From NCBI GenBank assembly GCA_960531495.1, contig OY482848.1:37317477-37381476 (forward strand): a stretch of DNA of 64,000 bases, in the 5' to 3' direction. Numbering within the stretch: position 1 is the stretch's first letter; each line of letters starts with the position of its first letter. The position numbers were made by a program, and so were the translations under genes. Origin of the DNA: Zeus faber. Taxonomy: Eukaryota; Chordata; Actinopteri; Zeiformes; Zeidae. Below are positions 31,404 through 44,269 of this stretch, piece after piece. The notes under the pieces are model-generated. The model searched no databases and was not told the origin of the DNA. It saw nothing but the letters and a program-made list of their open reading frames with translations.

Positions 31404-31409
31404 TTTATT
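31404..31409 (-). terminator. calpain B polyadenylation signal (candidate)
   Basis: AATAAA on the minus strand about 50 nt after the calpain B stop. A second candidate lies at 31343-31348. Confidence 0.5.
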
Positions 31410-31457
31410 GTTATGTTTCTTTGTTTCTTTCTCTTCCAGGTGGAAGAACGTCCACCA

Positions 31458-34400
31458 TCAGTTGATGGCCAGACACACCCACTGCAAGAACACACACAGT
31501 CATGTAAAGTAGACATATTTATGTTGTGTGGATGGGATGGTTTGAGCAGCCACACCTGACGCTCATTGGTTGGGCTGATGAGCACCACCACACACTCACT
31601 GAGGAGAGGAGCCCTGTCATGACATGTTCCATCTGCTCCTGGCTTGTTCCACCTAGCCTCCTCTCCGCAATAAACTGATGTCTACAACCTATCGTCGTCT
31701 GGGTCTCTGTGTCGGAGGGCCCCGGAGTTGCCTTGGGCGCCTGGCGTGTGGCTGGCGGAACTACCACAGTGGCACCTGAACAGGGACTCCTGCGCGGGGA
31801 AGGGACACAGAGGGGCCATCCGAAGACGCCCTGGAGCCACCACAAGTCAGCGGGCGACCCCGGCACCAACCCTCTCCTGACTGGCAGCTGCAGCACCTAG
31901 GGGTCCGGCGGAGGACTGGGTGAAAAGCAGCTGCAGCAACCACGATGGGTAACAGTCTGTGGCTAGCTTCTCTGCCCAGCAGCCACCGCCGGGACCATCC
32001 AGCAGCCCAGCAGCCAGGGGCAGATGCAACATGTCATGACAGGGCTCCTGAGTGGGTGTAGTGATGGGGGTTTTACCTGCTGTTAGACCAACCAATGAGT
32101 GTCAGATGTGGCTGCCTTCCCATCCCATCCACACACCACAATATTATACTGTGAATATACTGTGAATATACTGTAAAGATACCATAAAGATAGTGTATGT
32201 CAAGTTATGTAAAGATATTGGATTGTGTATATACTGTAACAATATAGTAAAAAAAAAGTACTATGAATGTACTGTGAATATACTGGAAATATACTGTTAA
32301 GATACTGTAAAGATACTGTAAAAGTATTGTAAAGATATTGCAGTGTATGTATACTGTAAATATACTGTAAAGATGTTGTACTGTGAATATACTGGAAAGA
32401 TACTGTAAAGACAGTGTACTGTGAATATACTGTAAATATACTGGAAAGATACTGTGCAGTACTGTAAAGATATAGTACTGTGAATATACTGTAAATATAC
32501 TGGACTGTGAATATACTGTTAAGATACTGTAATGAAAGTGTGTTGTGAATATACTGTAAATAAACTGTAAAGATAGTGCACTGTGAATGTACTGTTAATG
32601 TTATACTGTATATAATAGTATACTATATCCAGTATATAAATATGCTGTAAATACACAGAACTGTACTGTAAAGTTACAGTACTGTCAAACTGTACAGAAC
32701 TGCAAATATACTATACAGTACTGTAACAATACTGTACAGTACTGTAAAGGTATTGCACCATAAATACTGTAAGTAAACTGTACAGTTCTGTAAATATACC
32801 ACACTGTAAATATACTGTAAAGATACCGTACTGTAAATAAATTGGACAATAAATTGTTATAACGATACTGTTCTGTCAATATACTGTACAGCACTGTAAA
32901 GATACTGTACTGCAAATAGGCTGTAAAGATTATGAACAGTACTGTAACAATATTGTACAGTACTATAAATATACTGTGCAGTACTGTAAATATACTGTAC
33001 AGTACTGTAACAATACTCTACTGTATACTGTAAAGATACTCCACTTTGAATTGTCAGTCATTACCTGTTGCAGATCCAGTTCAATCTTTCCTCGGTTGCT
33101 CATGTCCATAGTTTTAAAGATCTCTGTGGAGGAGTTAGTAGATTAGTAGTACTAGTACTGGTTAGAAGTGAGTAGTACTCGTACAGGTTAGTAGGTTAGT
33201 AGTACTAGTACTGGTTAGTAGTGAGTGGTACTAGTGCAGGTTAGTAGTGAGTAATACTTGTACTGTTAGTCGTGAGTAGTACAACAGTAGTACCAGTAAG
33301 TAGTGAGTAGGACTAGTACTAGTTGATAGTACATGCATTCAGTACCACACAGTGGTGTCCTCCAGCTGGCGCTGTCTCTTTTAGAAGCATTTTAATTCAG
33401 CTTTTAGTTTCAGCTTTCCCATCATTTCATAAAAAACATTTTCAACTAAGTTATTCACCAATCAGCCACAACATTAGAACAACCACTAATGACCACTAAT
33501 ATTGTGTTGTGTACGATATATATACTATTATTATATAATATATACACTGATCAGCCGCAACATTAGAACACCACTAATAACACTAATACTGTGCAGCTCC
33601 CCTTCGTGCCTCTAAAACAGCTGTGAGGTGGAGGCAGTGACTCCACCAGACTCTGAAGGTGTCCTGTGGTATCTGGCACCAAAGCGTTAGCAGCAGATCC
33701 TTTAAGTCCTGCAAGTTGGAAGTGGGGCCCCCATGGATCGGGCTTGTTGTTCCAGCACATCCCACAGATGCTCCGTGGGATCGGACCCTAACCCCACCCA
33801 TTCACATGATGTAGAATAAAAAGTGATTCATCAGACCTCCACCTTCTTCCATTGCTCCATGGTCCAGTTGTGATGCTCACATGTCCATTGTAGGTGCTTT
33901 CAGGGGTGGACAGGGGTCAGCATGGACACTGTGAGCGCTCCCATACGCAGCAAGCTGCCATGCATTGTGTGTTCTACACCTTTCTATCAGAGCAACATTC
34001 ACTGTTTCACCACTTTGTGCTACACTAGTTCTTCTGTGGGATCGAACCAGATGGACTAGACCTGGCTCCCCACGTGCATCAATGAGCCTTGGCCGTCCAT
34101 GACCCTGTTGCAGGTTCACCAGCTGTCCTTCCTTGGACCAGTTTTGGTAGGTACTTACCACTGCATAGCGGGAATACCCCACAGGACCTGCCATTTTGGA
34201 GATGCTCAGAGCCTGTTTTAGTTAAATCAAATATATTACTTTCCCTCAACTAAACAAATGAGAGTGTTGCCCTAATGAGACAATTATTAATTATTGAATA
34301 TTAACGTAGACAAAAGATTATCCCACAAGACCTGCCGTTTTGGAGATGCTCTGACCCAGTCGTCATCACAATTTGGCCCTTGTCAAAATGGCTCAGATCC

Positions 34401-37400
34401 TTACCACCTCCATTTTTTCTGCTTCCAACTCATCAGCTTGAAGAACTGACTGTTCACTTGCTGCCTAATACAGTATATCCCACCCTTGACAGGTGCCATT
34501 AGAACCAGATGATCAACGTTATTCCCTTCACCTGCCACCGGTTTTATGTTGTGGCTGAACGGTGTATTTATAAAAGTATAAGTAGGTATTTTGTGCAGTG
34601 GAATTTTGTGAATATCCCCTAGAAAAATCTAAAATGTGTATGTGAAATCAATAATCAAAAATCTCAATAAAATATTTTAAAAATATACTTTTTTAAATAT
34701 GAATACTTTTCAAACATACTGTATCAATTTACCCACAGAAATAAATACTGGACTGTACAACTCTGCCCAATCTGACACAGTACTGTGTGTACTGTGGTAC
34801 TACTGTGGTGGTACTGTGGTGGTCCTGTGCAAGTACTCACTGAACAGCATCTCCAGGCGGACCAGGCAGCCAGTGAAACAATCAAAGTCGATGGCATACT
34901 GGGCGTCAGCATAGCAACAGACGATCTGCTGCAACACCTCACTGTTCAGCTGGAAGCCTGCAAGAACAGGTACTCCGGGGTATTAGTACTGCTACAGGTA
35001 CTCTGGAGTATTAGTACTGCTACAGGTACTCTGGGGTATTAGTACTGTTACAGGTACTCTGGGATATTAGTACTGCTAAAGGTTCTCTGGAGTATGGTTG
35101 TACTGGGTGTTCTGGGTATACTGGTTGTACTGGGTGTACTGCATGTTCTGGGTGAACTGGTTCTGCTGGGTGGTCTGGGTGTACTGTTGTACTGGGTGTT
35201 CTGGGTGCATTGGGTACTCTGGGTGTTCTGGGTGTACTGGTTGTACTGGTTTACTTGTTCTGGATCAGGGGTGCCCAATACGTTGATCACGATTGACCGG
35301 TCAGTCGCAATCAAAAAAAAAAAATATATTTTAACCGATCTGACCAACATGTTGAATGAGCTTAATTTATAGCTGCAAGGAAAAGACAAAACCGTGGTCA
35401 ACATGATCGGTTCAGTTAATGCTTTCAAACGAAAAATGCAACTTCTATCCTCAAAGATGCAGCGTAATGATTTGGGGAACTTTGAAAACCTGGCATCAGA
35501 GCTGGAGACCCAGGGAAGGCGTGTGACAGTGCTACACAGAGCAGATTGAAAACGCTTTCAAGACCATCGCTGCATCGATGTGCCTCCCATTTAGGGAAGA
35601 TGTTGAAGTTGATTCACTCCAACACTGCTCCACCTGAACTGCTCTGCGGTGGACGATGAGATGTTGACATTACATGCTGACCTTCAGCTCAGCTCCAGGG
35701 CTCATGGACACTTTTGGATCTTACCCACAGAGGAAAAGTACCAGACATGAGGACATGTGCTGCCTCCTTGACTGCATCATTCAGCTCTACTTATTTATAC
35801 CAGTCAGCCTGTTCCCATATGAAGATTATGAAGTCCAAGTAGCGTTCCACCATGACGCATGATCACATGACTGATGATCGCATGACTGATGATCACATGA
35901 CGCATGATCGCATGACTGATGATCGCATGACTGATGATCACATGACGCATGATCACATGACTGATGATCACATGACTGATGATCACATGACTGATGATCA
36001 CCTGACGATGCAACTCTGACGACTCCATTCAGTCCAAGTCATCAGAGTGAGGTAGTGACCAGAAATGAATTTAATTGTATTGTGCCCTAAGGGTTCATGC
36101 AGTAATGCAAGGTAGGCCAACATATATTGTATATATAAAGTATACTCAGTATATATATATATATATATATAAACACATATATTTAGCATTTTCTAATGCA
36201 GGTAGATCATTTTGACCTGGTCTTTTTAAAAGTAGATCGCAAGCCGAAAAAGTCTGGGCACCCCTGTTCTGGAAGATTCTGGTGTACTGGGTCTTCTGGG
36301 TCTTCTGTGTGTTCTGGTTGTACCGGGTGGTTCTGCTTGTACTGTGTGTTCTGGGTGTTCAAGTTCAAGAGATTATTTGTCACATACATATACATACAGT
36401 ATTCTGGGTGTACTGGGTGTTTTGGTTCTACTGGGTGTACTGGGTGTTCTGGTTCTACTGGGTGTCCTGGATGTTCTGGGTGTACTACATTACATTACAT
36501 TTACATTTAGTCATTTAGCAGACGCTTTTATCCAAAGCGACTTACAATTGTTCAAACACCGACGGACGCAGCCATCAGGAGCAATTAGGGGTTAAGTGTC
36601 TTGCTCAAGGACACTACAGCATGCTAGCAGGAGGAGCCTGGGATCGAACCAGCAACCTTTGGATTACTAGACCACCAGCTCTACCTCCTGAGCTACCACC
36701 CCCCCCACTGGGGGGGGTGGTACTGTTGTACCCAGTACTGTTGTACTGGGTGTTCTGGGTGTACTGTAGTACTGGGTGTACTGGTTGTACTGTTTTTTTT
36801 GGGTTTACTGGTTGTACTCTGTGCTCTAGTTGTACTGGATGCACTGGTTGTAATGGGTGCTCTGGGTGTACTGGTTAAACTGGGTGTCCTGGGTGGTTCT
36901 GGTTGTACTGGGTGTTCTGGTTCTACTGGTTATACTGGATGTTCTGGTTGTACCGGGTCGTTCTGGGTGCTCTGGTTGTACTGACTGCTCTGGGTGTACT
37001 GGTTATACTGGGTGTTCTGGGTGCTCCGGTTGTACTGGGTATTCTGGTTGTACTGGGTGTCCTGGGTGTCCGTTCTGGGTGTACTGTTGTACTGGGTGTA
37101 CTGGTTGTACTGGGTGTTTTGGGTTTACTGGTTGTATTCTGTGCTCTAGTTGTACTGGATATACTGGATGTACTGGTTGTAATGGGTGCTCTGGTTATAC
37201 TGGGTGTACCGGGTGGTTCTGGGTGCTCCGGTTGTACTGGGTATTCTGGTTGTACTGGGTGGACTGGGTGTACTGGGTGTACTGGCTGTACTGGGTGTAC
37301 TAGGTCTTCTGGGTGTTCTGGTTCTACTGGGTGTCCTGGATGTTCTAGGTGTTATGGTTCTACTGGGTGTTCTGGTGTACTGAGTGTTCTGGCTGTTCTG

Positions 37401-38645
37401 GTTGTACCGGGTGGTTCTGGGTGTTCTGGTTGAACTGGGTGGTTCTAGGTTTTCTGGGTGTTCTGCGTGTTCTGGTTGTACTGCATGTTCTGGGTGTACT
37501 TGGTATACGGGGTGTTTTGGGCGTTCTGGTTCTTCTGGGTGTTCTGGGTGTACTGGGTGTTCTGGGGGTACTGGTTCTACCGTGTGTTCTGGGTGTTCTT
37601 ACCGGCCTCTGCTACAGCGTTGCGGATCTCGTGGCTGCTCATGGTTCCAGATCCATCTGCGTCATGATGCTTAAAGATCTCCTACAACACATGGTAACCA
37701 TGGAAACATCAGTAACCATGGTAACACCGCCTGTCTGTCTAAGCACCACCTGTCTGTCTGCACATCAACTGTCTGTGTGTACCACCTGTCTGTCTAAGCG
37801 TCACCTGTCTGTCTTCACCACCTGTCTGTCTGCACAACCTGAAGCTCAATCTTTAATCTGAGGATTTCTTTGTTCCTCTGGAAGGTTCTGGAAATGGGAT
37901 CAGTGTTCTGATTGGAACGCAGTACCAGGTACTTCTGGATCCTGGTCCACAGGGTGTGGAACTCCAGCAGGCCCAGTTTAGCGCTGCGGTCTCTCTGGAT
38001 CCGGGTCAAGGTTCATCAGATCTTTGAGCAAAGCTAGATTAACCATCAATCAAGATGGCACAAGATGTGGTTGTGGTTGTTCATGAAAGGATACGTCCAG
38101 AAGGCCGACCATGTTGCGACAGGTCTGCAGACTGAAGCCGTCCATCTTTACATCAGACCCTTCAAGTAGAACACACAGCAGAGAGTTCAGTTCCAGGATC
38201 AACTTACTTTGTCTGATCTGTGATTTAGATCCAGGATCGACCTACTTTGTCTGACCACGTTGTTTAAAATCTGTTGAAGCTCAAACGTTGAGATTTCAGC
38301 ATCCTGCAAAGACAGATCATGACCTTAAAGTCCAATTTCACAACCTGGATCACAGCCTGAATCACAACCCGAATACAACCTGGATCACAGCCTGAATCAC
38401 AACCTGAATCACAACCTGAATCACAACCTGAATCTGAAACCTGAATTACATTTCCAGAAATCTGGGTGAAGAGGTGTTTGAAGTGCGGGTCCACGTCGTC
38501 CTCTCCCACTTCAGGCTGAAAGGAAATATTCAAAAGGAAAGATTATTTTTTCAAAAAGAAGCAAATAATGAAATTATTAAAAGTTGAATAAAACTGATTT
38601 TCACCTCCTCGATGTCAGCGTGCACGTCCTCCTCCATGGGACTGG

Positions 38646-38700
<55 letters not shown>

Positions 38701-41700
38701 TTACAGGTTGGAGAAACATCTGCACGTCAATAAAGAGCCTGGATGGATCAATGGTTAGACAGAGACAAATGGACGGACAGACAGACAGACAGATGGACAG
38801 ATGATAGACAGGCAGACAGAAAGACAGACGGATAGATGGACAGACAGACAGACGGACAGACAGACAGACAAACAGACACCCAGACATCCTGGCTCCCCAT
38901 GCTGACCTGGCCCTGGCCTGCTTCTCGGTGAACACCCTGAGGATGAAGGTCCCCGGGCGGTGCGGTTGGAAGGTGGAGGGCAGGAGGAGGAACTCCCCCG
39001 GGGGCAGCTTGAAGCGCTCGCACACCTCCCTCTGGTTGATGAAGGTGGAGCGCGCCACCACTTCCTGTTTCAGCAGGACGTCCGGACCCAGGTGCACATT
39101 GGAGCGGCCTTCGTACTGAGAACATTCACAACGTGGACCAGTTAGAGACCTGGACCAAATCATCTGGAAGATCCTGGTTCTGGTCGTGGTCCTGGTTCTG
39201 GTTCTTTGGTCTCACACCAGAGTGGACCGGAATTCCATGAGATTTATCTTTTGAAAATGGAGAAAAACTCTCTAAATGTTCTATGTTCTATCAGCACAAA
39301 AGCTAACAAGTCTGGAGCGATTCAGCTGGAAGCGCAAGACATGTTCAGACTTCCTGAAAACCAGTGCACCGCGCATTATCCAGTGCACCGTGTTCTATCC
39401 GGTGCACAGATTTCTAAAGAGTTCCAGTCGTACTCACCGCCCGCGGAACCTGAAAAACAAACAAAAACACAGAATGTCAAAGAGCAGCGCGAGCCGATAG
39501 AATGATCCATCAACTTAAGAGAATTGAAGATGCAGTTCCCAGTGCATCCAGCGGGGAACCTGGTAGATGGCAAAGCCAACGGTGTTGAGGTCTCGTCCGA
39601 GGCGTCTGTCCCTGCGTCCGTCCTTCTGCATCAGTCCCACCAGGACGCTGCAGCCATCCTCTCCATCGTGGGGGTCGTCATCCAGCTCATCTAGGCGGAG
39701 CACGAACTGGGGGTTGGAGCAGAAGGTGGCTGCACGGCAAAGCAGCAGCAGAGCATTCTGGGTAAGTCACTATGATGAGGGACACCAGGGATGTAATAAT
39801 ATACATCTAGAAAGTATCTTGAAACACATACTTAATATTGTGTAGTTGGATGAGCGTAAAGAAGTATGAGCTGCTCAACACCACAGGTCGTCATGGTGTA
39901 CAACAAGCTAAAACTGGTTCAGGTGGAGGTCGATGGTGGTAGTTAGGGATGGACCGTAGCCACTGAGGAGGCTCGTACGGGACCCATGGCATTAACGGTG
40001 CCAATAGGGTCAATGGGAGGCCCATACGGTACTGGTGGCAGTGGTTATGAATTCCAACTGTGCAGGTACTCATGGAATAGTGGAGACTGAGGATGCAGGA
40101 GTTGGGTGGGCGGTGGTGTAGCCCCCTGGAGGTGTAGTTGCCAAATACAACCAAAACTTGGTGACAAGGGGCGCCACTTGATAACCACTTGATAACCTAA
40201 TTGAAATACATGAGTATTTCAATTAGGTTATGGCGGCTTGGTACCAATTAAGCCAAGCAGAGCTGCAGAGGGAACGACGAGCCCCTGTGAAATGTTCCCA
40301 AAGACCAAAGCATCCTGGAAGTTCTGGAGCCTGTTAAGGTGAAAAGCTTGTGCATGTGGGTTCAGAAAGTCTGACCGGTACCTGGATGGTTCCTGCAACC
40401 CCCTGCCGTGGAGCCGACCCTCCACCACCCTTCAAACTGGGTGTAGCTCCAGCGCGCCACCTGGTCACTGGTCAGGGTGTCGGGGGTGAGGTTGCAGATT
40501 TCCAGCCTGGAAAACTGAAGCAGAAAGTCCTGGTAGGACATCCTGTAGCAGGAGAAAAAGAAATGTCAGGACCCGGTAACCTGTATCCAGATTACAGGTT
40601 CAACTCCCACATCACTAACTGTACTCCTACTGTACTACTAGTACTACTACTAGTTCTAGTTCTACTACTATTACTACTACTACTACAAGTTCTACTGCTA
40701 CAACCAATATTACTACTATCTTCCGTGTGAGGGTGTATAAGGGATTCAAACTATGATGATCACTCAACAATGGATGAAATGGCAGTGAACAGTCTTTGAG
40801 CTGTTGTTTGTTGTCATGGTGATGGAACATAGTACAGTCAGACGTAGGGTGGTGGTTGAGGCTGTTCCATGATGAGAGGTCGAACCCACCAGAACTCCCC
40901 GTCCTCAGCCGAGTGCTTCAGCTTGGACTGTTCCTCTGGTCTGATGCCCTCCCACTCCACAGAGCTGCCACCAAGACACAGCAGAGCAGAAAACAGCCGG
41001 TAAACAGTTGGTAAACCATCAGTAAACAGCTGGTAAACAGTCGGTAAGCAGCCGGTAAACAGTCTGTTAACAGCCGGTAAACCATCTGTAAACAGTCAGT
41101 AAACAGCCAGTAAGCCGTCAGTAAACAGCCAGTAAACAGTTAGTAAACCGTCAGTAAAGAGTCAGTAAACGTTAGACCATTGCAGTGTGTTGTCCTCAAA
41201 CATGACTTATTTTCTACAAGATTTAATAACAAAGTGCTGGAGCAAGGCACTACAGGCTTAGGGTTTATATTCCCTGTAGTTCAGTGTGCAGAGCAAGGCA
41301 CTAACACTGCAGGGTTGGGGGTTCTATTCCCAGACTGACCGGTCACTCCAGGCTCCGGTCCACTCCACCTGACCCCAGGGATTACGAACCCGGACCAGCT
41401 CCACCAGCTGCCCTTGCCGATGAACCTAAACGGAGACCAGAGGACACCAAGGTAATGACACTATGTTAAGGTTAAGTAAGGGTATGATAAGTTAGGATAT
41501 TATAAGGTAAGTTATGATAAGATAAGTTAGGATATGATAAGGTACGTTAGGATAAGGTAAGTTAGGATGTGATAAGGAAAGTTAGGATAAGGTAAGTTAG
41601 GATAAAATCAGGTAAGTTATGATAAAGTAAGGTAGGATGTAATAAGGTTAGTTAGGATAAGATAAGTTAGCATAAGTTAATGTTAGTTAGGATAAGATAA

Positions 41701-44234
41701 GTTAATGTTAGTTAGGATAAGGTTAGTTAGGATAAGATAAGGTAAGTTTGGATAAGGTCAGTTAGGATACGGTAAGTTAGGCTACTGTAAGTTAGGAAAT
41801 GGTGAATTAAAATAAGATCAGGTAGGTTAGGAGAAGTAATCTAGTGCTGTACCACCTCCTGAGCTGCAGTGATTGAGTAGGCGTGGCCTTTCACCAGCTT
41901 CTGAGAAGTGACGGCTTCCGTCTCATAGGCACTGGTAATCTGAAAGAGATGCCAGTAAGAGACTCTAGTTAGGCAGCTCACAGTGTCACCAGTAGCAGAC
42001 TGGTTGTACTGGGAGCCTTTCAGTGTCACCAGTAGCAGATTGGTCGTACTGGAAGGCACACAGTGTCACCAGTAGCAGACTGGTTGTACTGGGAGGCTCC
42101 CAGTGTTTCCAGGAGCAGACTGGTTGTACTGGGAGCCTTCCAGTGTCACCAGTAACAGACCGGTTCTACTGGGAGGTTCCCAGTGTTTCCAGTATCAGAT
42201 TGGTTGTACTTGAAGGCTCACAGTGTCACCAGTACCAGACCGGTTCTACTGGGAGGCTCCCAGTATCTCCAGCAGCAGCAAGGGGGGTCCTCACATCGAT
42301 GGAGCAGCCCAGCAGGGAGCCTCTCTTCAGGGCCTTTTGCAGGATCCTGAACAGGGAGGCTGGAGGTCTCTGGAGGTTGTAGGTCTCAGCAATGCCTCCA
42401 GTGAAGTCCTCAAAGGCCTCTATGGTGGATCCTCCAGAGAGAGCCTCGTAGGAACTGCTCACCCTGCACAAAACCACAGCATCTAGAGCTGACATCACAG
42501 CAAAGAACCACAGCATCTAGAGCTGACATCACAGCACAGAACCATAGCATCTAAAACCATATTGCTCTGTAGGGTGGGGTTCAGGTGGAGCAGTGTTTAC
42601 CTTCCAGGTTGTGGCTGTTTGTTCTGCTTCACTCCCAGAAACACTTAAGCAGCACCAGATTCTTTCATTAATTAATTAATTCATTAATTCATTCATTTAT
42701 ATCACAGCTCCACTCACATTTCATATTTATATATATTTTATAGAAATGGACTCATTCCAGTCAGAGTACATCTATACAAATTATAGGTGTACAGAGTACA
42801 GAGTATAGAGGTATAGAGTACAGTGTATCGAGTATAGACAATAGAGTACAGAGAATAGAGGTACAGATTACAGAGGTACAGAATATAGAGTACAGGGTAC
42901 AGAGGTACAGGATATAGAGGTACAGGGTATAGAGTATAGAGGTATAGAGTACAGTGTATAAGGGTACAGATTACAAAAGTACAGAGTATAGAGTACAGGG
43001 TATGTACTCTCACCTTTCCTCTTCACCCTGTATACCTCAGACTTCCAAAACAACTCAGAGTCCTATCATCTGCAGAAATTTTGCGATGACTCTGCTGTTG
43101 TGGAGTGTATCACTGGTGGCCAGGAGACTGAGTACAGGGAACTGGTGGAGCGCTTTGTGGCATGGTGTGAAAACAACCACATCCTCTTAAACGGGACCAA
43201 GACGAAGGAGATGGTTGTAGATTTCAAGAGGACCAGGACTGAGCCGAACACTATTTCCACCCTCGCAGAAGAGGTGGAGGTGGTGGAGGAACAGGGGATA
43301 GAGGTACAGGGTATAGAGGTTTGGGTATAGAGGTACAGGGGATAGAGGTACAGGGTGTAGAGTACAGAGGTAAAGGGTATAGATGTACAGGGTATAGTGT
43401 ACAGAGTATAGAGGGAAAGGGTATACAGATACAGGGTATAGAGTACAGAGTATAAAGGTACAGGGTATAGAGTTACGGAGTATAGGGGTACAGAGTATAG
43501 ACAGTACTTGGCGTAGGCTTTCTCCAACAGAGCGCTCCAGAACTCCCTCCCCTCAGCAGAGTGGACGAACAGCAGCTCTCCATCTTTGACAGGAAGACGG
43601 TCGTCAATGACGACGTCCACCCACTCCCCAAACTGCCAGAACTGAGGACACACACAGGAAGTGGTCAGGACCCACTTCCTCCCCCCAAGCGGTTGTGGAG
43701 GAGGACCTGGAGGAAGGTCCGGACCTGGAAGTGGAAGATCCCAGCGTAGTCCTTCCTGAAGTCCTGTCCTGGCGGAACCACCCGGGCCAGGATGTCCTGG
43801 TCCAGGGTCAGCGAGGCGATGGCCGCCAGCAACCAGCAGTCACCTGGGAGAGCACACAGCTCATCGTCACGGCAACACACACTGACCTAACATCTCCCTT
43901 GTGCTGAGGCCATAGTGCCTCTGAGCAAGACATCAAATCAGTTAGTTAATTCAATGCTCTTTTAGATCTGTATCAACTGATGAGAGAACATCAGAGCATC
44001 ACATGATGACATCATCACCTGATCACCACCATTTTGTGTGTGTATTTTTATGTATCACTGTGTACCCAGCGCCCCCTGGCAGATGTCCGTTCTCCTGGCT
44101 CCACCGATGATGAACTGGGGGTCGGAACAAAGCTCCTGATTGGATGAAACCACAGACACATCTTCATCATCTTCATCATCAGAATCAGTTTATTGGGACG
44201 GTTTTCATACACAAGGAACTGAGTGAAAGTTGGA

Positions 44235-44269
<35 letters not shown>

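Larger units (their letters stand above)
34970..37600. repeat. tgttctgggtgtactgg minisatellite, interrupted by two transposons
   Basis: Units of ctgggtgttctggttgtact run from near the acceptor of exon 34841-34957 to the donor at 37602 of exon 37603-37681 (gggtgttcttac). A hAT element (35266-36266) and a SINE (36484-36712) sit inside the array. A short ttcaagagattatttgtcac segment at 36362-36400 matches the 3' end of the LINE at 55276-58800. Confidence 0.92.

Noticed and set aside
36640..36712. tRNA gene on the minus strand
   Set aside because: It is the tRNA-derived head of a SINE with an L2-type tail.
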